Under the pieces are notes generated by a model. It saw nothing but the letters and a program-made list of their open reading frames with translations. It was not told where the DNA came from and made no database searches. The translations under genes were made by a program, and so were the position numbers. A stretch of 64,000 nt of DNA from Thalassoglobus sp. JC818. GTDB lineage: Bacteria > Planctomycetota > Planctomycetia > Planctomycetales > Planctomycetaceae. This document shows positions 1 to 9,656 of the stretch, in pieces. The stretch lies in the NCBI RefSeq assembly GCF_040717535.1, contig NZ_JBFEFI010000003.1:504001-568000 (forward strand), read 5' to 3'. Position 1 is the first letter of the stretch. Every line of letters begins with the position of its first letter.

Positions 1-31
1 ATCTCAGTTGTCGCCTCAATAAGGTGTTGTC

Positions 32-1822
32 ATGGATAAACTCCAACCTCTCATCCGAAATCGATTCTGGATTCTGGGTGCGCTGACGTTGCCATTGGCG
101 ATGTACGGGTTCTTCTCTGCGAACGGCGCATTGAAGGCAGCGACCGAGCAGCGGGAATCGACCTTGAAAGGATTGACGATTCCGACCGGAACGAACGACC
201 CGAACGAGGACTACAAAGAGAAGCTCGCGAAGATCAACGCGGAGTACGAGCAGAATGTCGAAAACTCGATCGTCGAGATCTGGAACAAGCAGAAGGAACG
301 GATGACTTGGCCGGCAGTTGTCGCGAACGATGTCCCTCCGATCTTCATGGATCCCGAAGGGTTCGATCTCGATGTGACTGACACTTACAAGCGGCACTAC
401 CCACAGCTGATGTTGAAGCTGCAAGAACGCGTCGAACCTGTGATGCCAATTGATCGAAACGCAGCGGGTGGAACAGCGATTGGAGTTCCGTATTCCGGTC
501 GTGGTGGAGCCATGCCCAAAGAAGCGGACGTTCCATGGCAGCAAAAAGTCATCCTCGCAGCCCAGCTTCCAATTGCTCAGTTTGACCGTCTGGCAGCGAC
601 ATCAGAACAGGTCTGGAATGCTCAAATCGACATCTGGTTGCTCGAACTGCTCTTCGATGCTGTTCGTAAAATGAATGAAGACAAAGACTCGGTGACCGAA
701 GCCGTTCTGCGTCGAATCGACATCCTGAAGTTGTTCGGCGGATCGGGAGAACCGCGTCCAACTGGAGCACCTGCCGGTGCCGGTGGATATGGCGGGTACG
801 ACAGCGGCTACGGTGGTGGATATGACAGCGGCTACCCAGGCCCTGGTGGCGGTGGCGGAGGATACGGCGGTGGATACGGATCTGATCGCGGTGGCTCAGG
901 AGCATCGATGTCTGTGAACGTGGCGTTTGATCCCGCTCAAGAATTTGGATCTCCTGCGGACGCGTCCGCTTCCGCGGGATCTGCCAGCATGGGATACGAT
1001 AGTGGATACGGCGGCGGCTATGACTCTGGTGGTTATGGTGGCGGTTACGGAGGAATGGCAGCCGGTGGCAAACAGCTGAGATACATTGCCGATTCCGAAG
1101 ACAAGCGAGTTCTCGAACGCGGGTTCTACATGAGCGTCATCATCATGCAGAGCAAGATTCCTGACTTCATCGTCGAACTGGCGAACTCGGAGTGGCCAAT
1201 TCGTGTGACGCGTTTCCATGTCGGAAAAAATCCTTATTTCTCCGAAGCAGGTGCTGGTTCGTCAATGTACGGAAGCCCCATGGGAATGATGGGCGGATAC
1301 GGCGGAGAAGGTGACTACGATGGCGGTCAGAGTTACGGCGGTGGCTATGCTGGAAGTTACGGTGGAAGCTACGGCGGTGGATTCGGAAGCCTCGGAGCCG
1401 GTGGACAAGCTGCCGGAATTCCGGGAGTCGGAAATCTGAGTTCAAATCTGCCTACCTACGCAACCGCAGCAATGAACCATCCAGATCTCGTTCAGCTTGA
1501 TCTGTGCGGCGTCATCACGATGTTCAAACAGCCTCAAGAAATCATCGATGCTCTAACAGCTGGTGAAGACGGAGCAATCGTTGACGATACGACAATCTCA
1601 ACCGACGGGGCAGAAACTGAAGTCATGGAATCGGAGACTGTGACTCCCGAGGCGACTGAAAGTGACTCGTTGGAAATCCCAGCGACAGAGAGTGTCGACC
1701 CAGTTGAAATTCCTGCAACGGAATCAGCCGTCGAAGAAGAAACGGTCGAGGCTGAAACAGTTCCGGCTGACGGTACAACTGAGACATCAGACGATGGAAC
1801 TCCGGCTCCGGAAGAGCCTTAA
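32..1822 (+). CDS. Membrane-anchored Gly/Tyr-rich hypothetical protein
   Basis: Protein of 596 residues of unknown function. One hydrophobic segment near residues 12-32 anchors it, and a charged, probably helical stretch follows (about 33-95). Three low-complexity tracts built from Gly-Gly-Tyr and Asp-Ser-Gly-Tyr units lie near residues 236-294, 320-347 and 405-470. They separate more ordinary globular segments. The last ~85 residues are acidic and Glu/Thr-rich. The next gene has the same architecture (N-terminal membrane segment, then GGY tracts), so the two probably act together. The N-terminal helix plus coiled coil recalls PilN/PilO-type pilus inner-membrane proteins, but that is a guess with no motif behind it. 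A TAA at 20-22 could be the stop of an upstream gene lying just outside the window, which would make this gene part of an operon. An AAGG precedes the ATG. Confidence 0.85.
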   Translation: MDKLQPLIRNRFWILGALTLPLAMYGFFSANGALKAATEQRESTLKGLTIPTGTNDPNEDYKEKLAKINAEYEQNVENSIVEIWNKQKERMTWPAVVANDVPPIFMDPEGFDLDVTDTYKRHYPQLMLKLQERVEPVMPIDRNAAGGTAIGVPYSGRGGAMPKEADVPWQQKVILAAQLPIAQFDRLAATSEQVWNAQIDIWLLELLFDAVRKMNEDKDSVTEAVLRRIDILKLFGGSGEPRPTGAPAGAGGYGGYDSGYGGGYDSGYPGPGGGGGGYGGGYGSDRGGSGASMSVNVAFDPAQEFGSPADASASAGSASMGYDSGYGGGYDSGGYGGGYGGMAAGGKQLRYIADSEDKRVLERGFYMSVIIMQSKIPDFIVELANSEWPIRVTRFHVGKNPYFSEAGAGSSMYGSPMGMMGGYGGEGDYDGGQSYGGGYAGSYGGSYGGGFGSLGAGGQAAGIPGVGNLSSNLPTYATAAMNHPDLVQLDLCGVITMFKQPQEIIDALTAGEDGAIVDDTTISTDGAETEVMESETVTPEATESDSLEIPATESVDPVEIPATESAVEEETVEAETVPADGTTETSDDGTPAPEEP

Positions 1823-2117
1823 CATCGTTTGGTAAAGTGACCAGTTCCGGGGAACGATTTGAAGTTCACCGCGTCAAAAACATCGAGTCTCTCGAACGGT
1901 CATGTGAAGTACTGATTGAAGAGAGAATGCGGAGGCAAACTCAGAAGTTCGAACAGCGTCGAGTGACAAGTTCATCTCACAATCGTTGGATTTCTGATTC
2001 GCCTTCCGGTGAGCGTCGACAAGACAACGCACATTGAAGTTCGAAGCACATTGATGTGCGACAGAGTAAGAGAAGCCAGTTTCGAATGCTCTACAACCAA
2101 ATAGGTTGAGGTAAATT

Positions 2118-4508
2118 ATGGCGAAGTTTGACATCAAGAAGTCTGCGATCAATCACGTCGAGAAAGTCGTTTTCGGGATTGTGGTGGTTGTCGTTTTGAT
2201 GGGATTGATCGGAACCCAGTGGAGTCCATATCAGGGAACTCCGGGGGAAATCCTTCAACGTGTCAACACTGGCGAAGTGAATCTTGCCGGTAATCGATGG
2301 CCGGAAGAGGAGCGAGAGAAGTTTCAGGATACTGAAACGGATCCGGTTGTTGATGGGACACTCTACGCCAGCGTCGATCCCCGACCTTGGGAGCTGAGCG
2401 AACGAATGTTCAAACTGGCTGAAGGGCAGGATGAACCTGTTCGCGAACCAGAACTCGATGCTCCAGAGTCACTCATCGCAACATCGAGCCGAGTCTTTCT
2501 CAGAATGGCTGATGAGCCAGAGAGTCTCTCGGAAGAAGAAGAACTTGCTTCACTGTCCACTGAAGAAGAGCCTGAAGACAGCATCTTCGGTGACGAACTT
2601 GCCGAACGACCTGCCGGAGCTGGTGGGTTAGGAGGCGGATATCCAGGTGGATACGACAGTGGTCAGGCTCAAGGCTATGGAGATCTTGCCATCGAACTGG
2701 GCTACAACGGCGGGTACGACGGCGATTACGACTCAAGTTACGGATCATCCTATCCGGGCGGATACGGCGGAGGAGGTTACGGCGGTCCTGGTGGTCCCGG
2801 TATGAGTGGCCCGAGTCTGCCAAAACAAAACGGACAGGGCTATCACTTTGTCGCAGTCCGAGCAGTCTTTCCTCTTTGGGATCAGATCAAGAAGTTCGCA
2901 GAAGCGACCAACACGTCAACACGAATGGCGGCCGCTCTGTTCCAGATTGTTGACTTCGAACTCGAACGTCAAATGCTTCAGCCCGATGGAAAAACCTGGG
3001 GGCCTTGGGAACCGGTCGACATCAATGTTGCTTTCGATGTCTTGGATAACGTTGCTGGTTTCGAACCCGATGTCGTCAACAGTGTGATTACCAACAGCGT
3101 GATCACGATGCCGCTTCCAATGCGTATCTCTGGAGCTTGGATTAATACAGCCACACACGAACGAATTAAGAACTTCGTGTTGAGCAAAGACGAGATGGAA
3201 ATCGAACTGAAAATGAACGAGGCGTTGCTCAAAAAGCTCGCTGATTCAAAGAAGCAAATCGTGGAAACACGTGTCAAACGAGGAGGCTTCAATGACTTCC
3301 AGTTTGATTCCGGAGAGATGCAAAGCCAGTTGATGGGATATGGCAACCCATACGGTGGTGGAGGTTATGGGGGCGGATACGGCGGAAGTGGATATGGTGG
3401 CGGCTACGACGGCGGCGGCTATGACGGAGGTGGATATCCAGGCGGATACGGCGGAAGCAGCTTCGGAGGAAGCGGTCGACGCGGAAGAGGCCGCAACAAG
3501 TCAACCGAAACCAATCCGACAATGCAGACCCTCGTCGATGAGATCGCTGAAGGTGCTGAAGACGAAACGGCTACCAAGAAGAAGATTGAAGAGTGGATCA
3601 ATGGTCGACTGTCCGCAGTTGGTCAGCTGTTGTTGTTCCGTTATTTCGATTTCAGCGTTGAGCCTGGACGGTCGTATCAGTACCGAGTCCGGTTTGTCCT
3701 TGAGAACCCGAACTTCGGAAAGCGAATTGCAGACGCAGGTGGACTGCAACACGTCGTCGAAGGGGAAACCCGTACGACTGACTGGAGTAACGTGACGGAC
3801 CCAGTGCGAGTGGATGACGAGTTGATGTTCTTCCTCACAGAAGTCAGCAGCCCACGCAGTACTCGCGTTCTGCCAACTGCAAAAGTTGACGTTTACCAGT
3901 GGGATACCGAGTACGGAACCATGGTGAACCAGAAGATCGAAGTGCATCCGGGGCAGGATCTCGCAGGCACAGCCGATGCAGAAGTGATCGACCTTGGTGA
4001 GCAGACGATGGAGCAAGAGAAGTACACGTTCACAGCGGATACTTACTTGGTGGATGCTATCGAAGATTTGCGGATCGATTCCGACTTCCACTCTGGAGAA
4101 TTGGTCGAAGCTTCTCTGCAGCTGAAACTGCCTCGTGGATATAGCGATCGGTTCCGTAACGACGGTCAGATCCTCGTCAAGAATCGCGACGGGATGCTTG
4201 AACGTCACGACGAGTCAGAGCAGGCCAGCAAGCGTGAGTACATGCAGAAGTACATGGAAGAACAGAAGAAGGTTTACTCTTACCTTGATCGTTCTGCGTT
4301 AGCTTCAAGTCCTTACGCCGGTGGTTATGGTGGCTACGGAGGAGAAGGCGACTACGACGGAGGATACGGTTCCGGCATGGGAATGTACGGAGAAATCGGA
4401 GCGACTGGCCGTCGTGATCGAAGCGTATTGAGAAAGCGTCGATCCGGAAGTTCCGGCAGCCGTTCACGCGGTACGGGCGGTACGTCCGGCTATCCAGGTG
4501 GACGATAA
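2118..4508 (+). CDS. Membrane-anchored Gly/Tyr-rich hypothetical protein, second copy of the architecture
   Basis: Protein of 796 residues of unknown function. A strongly hydrophobic segment at about residues 15-35 is followed by an acidic region. GGY-type repeat tracts occur near residues 168-231, 405-454 and 731-757, and the C-terminus is basic and rich in Arg, Ser and Gly. The regions between the tracts (about 232-400 and 470-720) look globular, and the segment near residues 500-560 is a plausible folded periplasmic domain. GAGG lies about 9 nt before the ATG. A 295-bp spacer separates it from the preceding gene, and a clear intrinsic terminator follows, so this is the last gene of its transcript. 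It may be a structural partner of the upstream protein. No catalytic motif is visible. Confidence 0.85.
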   Translation: MAKFDIKKSAINHVEKVVFGIVVVVVLMGLIGTQWSPYQGTPGEILQRVNTGEVNLAGNRWPEEEREKFQDTETDPVVDGTLYASVDPRPWELSERMFKLAEGQDEPVREPELDAPESLIATSSRVFLRMADEPESLSEEEELASLSTEEEPEDSIFGDELAERPAGAGGLGGGYPGGYDSGQAQGYGDLAIELGYNGGYDGDYDSSYGSSYPGGYGGGGYGGPGGPGMSGPSLPKQNGQGYHFVAVRAVFPLWDQIKKFAEATNTSTRMAAALFQIVDFELERQMLQPDGKTWGPWEPVDINVAFDVLDNVAGFEPDVVNSVITNSVITMPLPMRISGAWINTATHERIKNFVLSKDEMEIELKMNEALLKKLADSKKQIVETRVKRGGFNDFQFDSGEMQSQLMGYGNPYGGGGYGGGYGGSGYGGGYDGGGYDGGGYPGGYGGSSFGGSGRRGRGRNKSTETNPTMQTLVDEIAEGAEDETATKKKIEEWINGRLSAVGQLLLFRYFDFSVEPGRSYQYRVRFVLENPNFGKRIADAGGLQHVVEGETRTTDWSNVTDPVRVDDELMFFLTEVSSPRSTRVLPTAKVDVYQWDTEYGTMVNQKIEVHPGQDLAGTADAEVIDLGEQTMEQEKYTFTADTYLVDAIEDLRIDSDFHSGELVEASLQLKLPRGYSDRFRNDGQILVKNRDGMLERHDESEQASKREYMQKYMEEQKKVYSYLDRSALASSPYAGGYGGYGGEGDYDGGYGSGMGMYGEIGATGRRDRSVLRKRRSGSSGSRSRGTGGTSGYPGGR

Positions 4509-4589
4509 GGTTCGCGTCTTGTCGGTTTGAGCGAACTCGGAATAGAGTTCATCGAAAAGCAAGACGTATCGCAACTACTGATCAGTTTA

Positions 4590-4626
4590 AGGCCCGAGGG
4601 GAGTTCATCCTCTCGGGCCTTTTTCG
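4590..4626 (+). terminator. Rho-independent terminator
   Basis: A near-perfect GC-rich stem (AGGCCCGAGGGGA pairing with TCCTCTCGGGCCT) with a short loop is followed by a T-run. It lies 80 nt after the stop of the second Gly/Tyr-rich gene. The left arm is A-poor, so termination is predicted on the + strand only. Confidence 0.9.
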
Positions 4627-4893
4627 TGAAGAGGAACACGCGACCGGGATTGTTCTCGAGTCGACCACGGTCTTCGTTGTCAAGTGTTATGCCCTGCTTG
4701 CTGGCTCGACTCAGAACGATTAGAAACTGTTCAGGTATGGCTGACGAATTCGTATTGGGTGTGACCAGAAGAATCGCATGTTTTCGTCTCGTCACATCGA
4801 CTGATCACTCGATTGCGAGGGCGAAAGTCGCTCACAATCAAAAACGACCAGACTGCAGAGTTGATGATCTGTTCTTGAACGAAGGCAACTCGA
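4627..4893. other. Intergenic, no gene seen
   Basis: The spacer between the terminator and the NHL-repeat gene. Short ORFs on both strands lack ribosome-binding sites or recognisable sequence. It presumably holds the promoter of the NHL gene, but no convincing -35/-10 pair was found. Confidence 0.4.
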
Positions 4894-6012
4894 ATGAGAG
4901 GCAATAGCACAGTGAACATTCCAACGAGTCTTTTGCTACTCGTGATCTTTTCTGGAGTTTCCAGCCTCGATGCTGGCCAGGTGTTGACGATAGCAGGTAC
5001 GGGAAAGACCGGGCATTCCGGAGATGGCGGTCCCGCAGCTCAGGCACAAGTCGGCAATCCCTTTGGCGTTGAGATCGGACCTGACGGAGCGTTGTATGTT
5101 TGCGAAGTTGATACGCACGTCGTGCGTCGGATCGACCCTTCCAGCGGAAAAATCACGACTGTCGCTGGCACAGGCAAGAAGGGTTACTCGGGAGATGGAG
5201 GATTGGCGACCGAGGCAGAGCTCAATGAACCGTATGAAATCCGTTTTGATTCCAAAGGGGATATGTATTTTGTTGAGATGCAAAACGCTGTTGTCCGAAA
5301 AGTCGATCAGCGCACCGCAGTGATTTCGACAGTTGCTGGAACCGGGAAGACGGGATTCTCAGGCGATGGCGGGCAAGCCGTTCAAGCTGAGATGAATCGT
5401 CCGCACTCGATCACTTTTGATGATCAGGACAAACTCTATATCTGCGATATCGGAAATCATCGCATTCGGATTGTCGATCTGGAAACCGGCGTCATCGAAA
5501 CGTTCTCAGGCAACGGGATGAAGCAACCCACTCCGGACGGAAAGCACGTTTCCAATCTTCCTCTCAATGGACCACGTGCTCTTGATTTCGATGGAAAACA
5601 GAGCCTCTATCTGGCTTTGAGAGAAGGAAACGCCCTCTATCGGATCGATCTGAAGTCGATGAAGATTCATCACCTCGCAGGGACCGGACAGAAAGGGTAT
5701 TCGGATTCTTCTTCAGCCAAGGAAGCGAAGTTGTCGGGCCCAAAAGGAGTGGCTGTCAGCCCGGAAGGAGATCTCTTTTTCGCCGACACCGAAAGTCACA
5801 CGATTCGTGTTTATCGACAAGCGACGGGTCGCGTCGAAACTGTCGTGGGTGATGGAATGAAAGGTGATGGACCGGATGGAGTTCCAAGCCATTGCCGACT
5901 CGCCCGCCCGCACGGGATCTGTCTTGCAGAAGATGGAAGCATCTACATCGGCGACAGCGAGAATCATCGAGTCAGGAAGTGGATGAAAACAGAACTGGAA
6001 TCAGCCCCGTGA
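4894..6012 (+). CDS. Secreted NHL-repeat protein (beta-propeller)
   Basis: A 372-residue protein with an N-terminal signal sequence (hydrophobic core about residues 10-25). It is made almost entirely of about six NHL-type repeats of roughly 55 residues. The repeat signature GTGKxGxSGDGG occurs clearly in the first three repeats and in degenerate form (GNGMKQPTPDG, GTGQKGYSDSS, GDGMKGDGPDG) in the last three. Each is followed by the LYxxDxxNHRIRxxD-like blade core. Six blades give a closed beta-propeller, normally a protein- or ligand-binding scaffold rather than an enzyme. The location is probably periplasmic or extracellular. The stop codon overlaps a GTG that is the likely start of the downstream moeA-like gene, suggesting translational coupling, although no functional link is obvious. 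Confidence 0.88.
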   Translation: MRGNSTVNIPTSLLLLVIFSGVSSLDAGQVLTIAGTGKTGHSGDGGPAAQAQVGNPFGVEIGPDGALYVCEVDTHVVRRIDPSSGKITTVAGTGKKGYSGDGGLATEAELNEPYEIRFDSKGDMYFVEMQNAVVRKVDQRTAVISTVAGTGKTGFSGDGGQAVQAEMNRPHSITFDDQDKLYICDIGNHRIRIVDLETGVIETFSGNGMKQPTPDGKHVSNLPLNGPRALDFDGKQSLYLALREGNALYRIDLKSMKIHHLAGTGQKGYSDSSSAKEAKLSGPKGVAVSPEGDLFFADTESHTIRVYRQATGRVETVVGDGMKGDGPDGVPSHCRLARPHGICLAEDGSIYIGDSENHRVRKWMKTELESAP

Positions 6013-8018
6013 ATTCATCGCCGGACTCAACCGATTCAGACAACGCTCCTCAGTATCTGAAAGATTCGCGACAGAAGCAGTTTCTATCGGTCTTCAGCCG
6101 GGATGAAGCGAAGGAGCGGTTTACCAGCTATCTCAATTTAAAACCGCTCGGGAGTGAGTCTGTCAGTCTCGGTGAATCTCGCGGACGCATTCTCGCGAGC
6201 GATATCATTTCTCCGATCGATGTTCCAGGATTCGATCGATCTAACGTCGACGGGTTTGCCCTTCAATCGATTGATACAGCCAGTGCTCAGGAGGAGGACC
6301 CAGCGAGCCTTGTGATCAATGGAGAGTCCCTGCTACCGGGAAAGTCTCCGACCATCGTGGTCCGTCCGCAGACTGCGACACCGATTTCGACAGGCGGAAT
6401 TGTTCCGCGAGGTGCAGACGCTGTTGTCATGATCGAAGACACGGATGTCGTGGATTCAGAATCTCCGCCGCGAATAGCTGTGACGCGTTCGGTGCCGCCG
6501 GGGAATATGATTTCGTTCGCTGGCAGCGACATCGCAAAAGGAGAAACGGTTCTCTGGGCAGGAACACCGATCACTTCGCGAGAAATCGGGGTGATGGCCT
6601 CGCTGGGACTGGAACAGGTTGCAGTTCGTCGTCGACCTCAGGTTGCCATCATCTCGACTGGTGATGAAGTTGTTGAGCCGGGGCAGCCGCTCCTATTGGG
6701 ATCGGTTTACGATTCGAACGCTGCAATTCTCTCGGCTGCTGTTCAGGAGTGCGGAGGCGAACCAATTCTGCTCGGCCGTGTTCGTGACGATCAAGAGTTG
6801 CTGCGCGAGATTGTGAAACAGGGGCTTCAATACGATCTGGTTTTACTCTCAGGGGGAACATCAAAAGGGGCTGGCGATCTTTCGTATCAAGTTGTTCGAG
6901 AATTGCAGAACCCCGGAATCGTGGCTCATGGAGTCGCTTTGAAACCGGGGAAACCAATCTGTCTGGCTGTGACCAACGGAAAGCCAGTCGTGATTCTTCC
7001 CGGTTTTCCAACTTCAGCAATTTTCACATTTCATGAGTTCGTCGCGCCGGTCATTCGGCAGTTCGCAGGCATTCCAGAAACCGCTGCCCGCAAAGTTCGG
7101 GCTCAACTGCCTGCACGAGTTCATTCAGACAAAGGTCGAACAGAGTACGTCCTTGTCCGGCTCTTCGGTGATGCCGAGAGACGGTTAGCCTTTCCGATGG
7201 GCAAAGGGTCGGGTTCGGTCACGACGTTTTCCATGGCAGATGGGTTCGTCGTTATTCCTCAACACGTCGAGATTGTCGATGCCGGAGAATTTGTCGAAGT
7301 CAGTTTGATCGATGAAGAGATTCAGGCCAATGAACTCGTCATCATTGGCAGTCACTGTGCCGGGTTGGATCGTGTTGTCAGCTCGCTGCGGCAAACAGGT
7401 TGTGCAGTTTCTGTGATGCACGTGGGAAGCGAGGCCGGGTTGATGGCCGTCGAACGCGGAGAATGTGATCTCGCGGGAATTCATCTCTACGATCCACAAA
7501 CCGGTCAATACAACACGCCGTATCTCAATGAGAACCTCGAGTTGATCGAAGGCTATCGGCGGATGCAGTCATTCGTATTTCGAAAAGATGATGACCGTTT
7601 CTCAGGAGCGAACAAAGACAACTTTCTTCGCAAGGTTTCCAAGCAGTCGGACTTGTCGATGGTCAATCGAAACTCCGGAAGCGGGACGAGAATTCTTATC
7701 GATCGGCTGATGTCAGAAGCAGGGATTCATCGACCTCCCGGCTATTCGATGCAAGTGAAATCGCACAACGCAGTCTCGGCCGCTGTGCTTCAAGGTCGGG
7801 CTGACTGGGGAGTTGCCATCCAATCGGTCGCAGAATCGTACGGACTGGAAACGATTCCCATTCGAAACGAGCACTTCGATTTCGTCGTCCGCCGCGAGAA
7901 TCGACAAACTATTCCGATTCAACGGTTCGTCGCCGAACTTCAGAAGCCCGAACTACGCGCCAGCTTGCAGCAGATGGGGTACGAGTTTGTTACTGACAGC
8001 GAATGCAAGAATGAGTGA
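6009..8018 (+). CDS. moeA: MoeA-like molybdopterin molybdotransferase fused to a periplasmic-binding-like domain
   Basis: Inserts molybdate into adenylylated molybdopterin in molybdenum cofactor synthesis. The open frame extends upstream to 5892, but homology starts late. The GTG at 6009 overlaps the previous stop (GTGA) and is taken as the start, giving 669 residues. MoeA N-terminal and linker regions occupy about residues 20-185, with the SNVDGFAL motif. The MPT-binding domain covers about 185-335, with STGDEVVEPG, YDSNA and LLSGGTSKGAGD, and the MoeA C-terminal domain about 340-415. A second domain at about 425-655 starts ELVIIGSHCAGLDRV and contains NRNSGSGTRILID. This matches the PBP-like (PF12727) domain found on some MoeA and ModE-like proteins. 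The family fusion is thought to sense or bind a ligand, and that is inferred here. No other Mo-cofactor gene is nearby. Confidence 0.9.
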   Translation: MNSSPDSTDSDNAPQYLKDSRQKQFLSVFSRDEAKERFTSYLNLKPLGSESVSLGESRGRILASDIISPIDVPGFDRSNVDGFALQSIDTASAQEEDPASLVINGESLLPGKSPTIVVRPQTATPISTGGIVPRGADAVVMIEDTDVVDSESPPRIAVTRSVPPGNMISFAGSDIAKGETVLWAGTPITSREIGVMASLGLEQVAVRRRPQVAIISTGDEVVEPGQPLLLGSVYDSNAAILSAAVQECGGEPILLGRVRDDQELLREIVKQGLQYDLVLLSGGTSKGAGDLSYQVVRELQNPGIVAHGVALKPGKPICLAVTNGKPVVILPGFPTSAIFTFHEFVAPVIRQFAGIPETAARKVRAQLPARVHSDKGRTEYVLVRLFGDAERRLAFPMGKGSGSVTTFSMADGFVVIPQHVEIVDAGEFVEVSLIDEEIQANELVIIGSHCAGLDRVVSSLRQTGCAVSVMHVGSEAGLMAVERGECDLAGIHLYDPQTGQYNTPYLNENLELIEGYRRMQSFVFRKDDDRFSGANKDNFLRKVSKQSDLSMVNRNSGSGTRILIDRLMSEAGIHRPPGYSMQVKSHNAVSAAVLQGRADWGVAIQSVAESYGLETIPIRNEHFDFVVRRENRQTIPIQRFVAELQKPELRASLQQMGYEFVTDSECKNE

Positions 8019-8075
8019 GTCTCAATTCACTCGATGACCAGGCGTTTGATTGTCGCTACGGATGAAGCGTTTCGC

Positions 8076-9401
8076 TCAAGCTGCGTTCGACTGCTCAATG
8101 GAATCTGCTTGACTGCAGTCGAGTAAATTCAGCAACAGCTGACACGTTGTTTCGGTCGCTCCCTGCTGTTCGGAGATGAGTTCTTTCGCTCGCTCTCCCA
8201 TCGCGTGTGCATCGTTCGAGTTGGTAAGCGACTGTACGATAAACTCTTCAAGTTCTGAGGAAGTTGCCACTCGTTGTGCGGCATTCGCTTTGAGAAGCAG
8301 CTCGACGACTTGCCGAAAGTTTCGCGTGTTCGGACCGAAGCAGACAGGAATACCGTGAGCTGCCGGCTCGATCATGTTTTGTCCGCCGCGGTTGCCGAAG
8401 CTTCCACCGACAAACGCGACATCTGCCAATGCCCAGCAAGCTTTCAGTTCGCCGACAGTGTCGAGAAGACCAATAGCTGTTCGATGATTGTCAGAGGTTT
8501 GTTGCCGTGGTGATGATCGGCGGATGACGTGGAAGCCGCGTCGCTCGATCATCTCCGCGATTTCAGGACCGCGTTCCGGATGCCGAGGGACAATAATCAA
8601 TCGGCTCTTCGGAAGCTTATCGAGCAGTCGCAGGTAAATGTCGAGGACCATTTCCTCTTCCGAGGCTTGCGTGCTTCCTGCGACCCAGACGAGTTCCGAT
8701 TCCTTCAACTGAAAGAAGTCCCGCAGTTGCAGTGCGTTTGGATTGGATGGATCGATTTCGACACCATCGAATTTGATGGAACCAGTGACGTGAACGAGAT
8801 CGCTTCGGCTCCCGAGTTCGACGAATCGAGTTCGCGTTTCTTCCGACTGCACTGCAACCAAAGAGAGATCCTGCAGCGACTGTTTGATCAGGCTTCGGAT
8901 TTTCCGATACCCGCTAAAGCTTTGATCGCTCATGCGACCGTTGATCACAGCGACGGGAATCTTTGAGCGTGATGCTTCAGCGAGAAAGTTTGGCCAGAGT
9001 TCCAGTTCGACAAGGACGATCAGGCTGGGGCGAACACGCTTCAGTGCTTTGCGGGCGGTCCATGTGAAATCGAGTGGAAAGTAAGAAACGCGACAACCGG
9101 TGAGCTTTTCGTTCGCCACCTGAAAACCGGTTTCTGTGGTGGTTGTGACCAAGAATTCCAGCGTCGGGTTGAGCGATCTTAAGCCATCGACAATCTGCTT
9201 GAGCTGGATCACTTCGCCCACACTGACGGCATGAATCCAGATTAATGGGTGTGCGTCAGAGGTTCTGACCGGGAGTTCACCCCACAACTTTTGACGCCAG
9301 CCTTCACGGTATTTTCCGTAGCGGAATCGTCGATACAGAAGCCACGGCAGAGCGCAGAGAATCCCCGCAATGTAGACCACATTGAAGAGGATTCCTTTCA
9401 C
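8076..9401 (-). CDS. waaA: 3-deoxy-D-manno-octulosonic acid (Kdo) transferase, GT30
   Basis: Transfers Kdo from CMP-Kdo to lipid A precursor at the inner face of the cytoplasmic membrane, in lipopolysaccharide core synthesis. The open frame runs up to 9611, but the first 70 codons have no family resemblance. GTG at 9401, directly before the membrane anchor, gives 441 residues, close to the family length. Visible signatures are the catalytic-Glu region HAVSVGE near residue 63, NGRMSDQSFSGYRK, VAGSTQASEEE, PRHPERGPEI, and FVGGSFGNRGGQNMIEPAAHG with the nucleotide-sugar-binding EPAA near the C-terminus. It supports a Gram-negative-type outer membrane with Kdo-containing LPS. The upstream gene is divergent, so promoters for both probably lie between 9402 and 9656. 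Confidence 0.93.
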   Translation of the reverse strand: MKGILFNVVYIAGILCALPWLLYRRFRYGKYREGWRQKLWGELPVRTSDAHPLIWIHAVSVGEVIQLKQIVDGLRSLNPTLEFLVTTTTETGFQVANEKLTGCRVSYFPLDFTWTARKALKRVRPSLIVLVELELWPNFLAEASRSKIPVAVINGRMSDQSFSGYRKIRSLIKQSLQDLSLVAVQSEETRTRFVELGSRSDLVHVTGSIKFDGVEIDPSNPNALQLRDFFQLKESELVWVAGSTQASEEEMVLDIYLRLLDKLPKSRLIIVPRHPERGPEIAEMIERRGFHVIRRSSPRQQTSDNHRTAIGLLDTVGELKACWALADVAFVGGSFGNRGGQNMIEPAAHGIPVCFGPNTRNFRQVVELLLKANAAQRVATSSELEEFIVQSLTNSNDAHAMGERAKELISEQQGATETTCQLLLNLLDCSQADSIEQSNAA

Positions 9402-9656
9402 AACCGTGCTCTCAGCAGAAGAATTTTCGATCCTGCATCGCTCCAAGATGGAGTGATGCGTTCGTCCGTTGAGAACAGCATATTGGTTTAATGAAGAATC
9501 AGAAAGATCGTTTTTTGCTGGAGATGGAACGGATTCATCGCTTTCGAAGTTTGACCGACACGCTACAGTTGAACCTGTCAGCAAGAGGCGACGTTCTCGA
9601 CCGGACTCCACGTTTCCGGAACTCGATCAATGATATAGCAGAGGTTTTGAAGCAAG

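Noticed and set aside
780-1400. GGY-encoding repeats as a possible CRISPR or tandem-repeat locus
   Set aside because: The repeats are in-frame codons for Gly/Tyr/Asp with irregular spacing, so they are protein low complexity, not a CRISPR array or DNA satellite.
5892-6008. Upstream extension of the moeA-like frame
   Set aside because: It overlaps the NHL gene with no MoeA similarity; the GTG at 6009 overlapping the previous stop is the better start.
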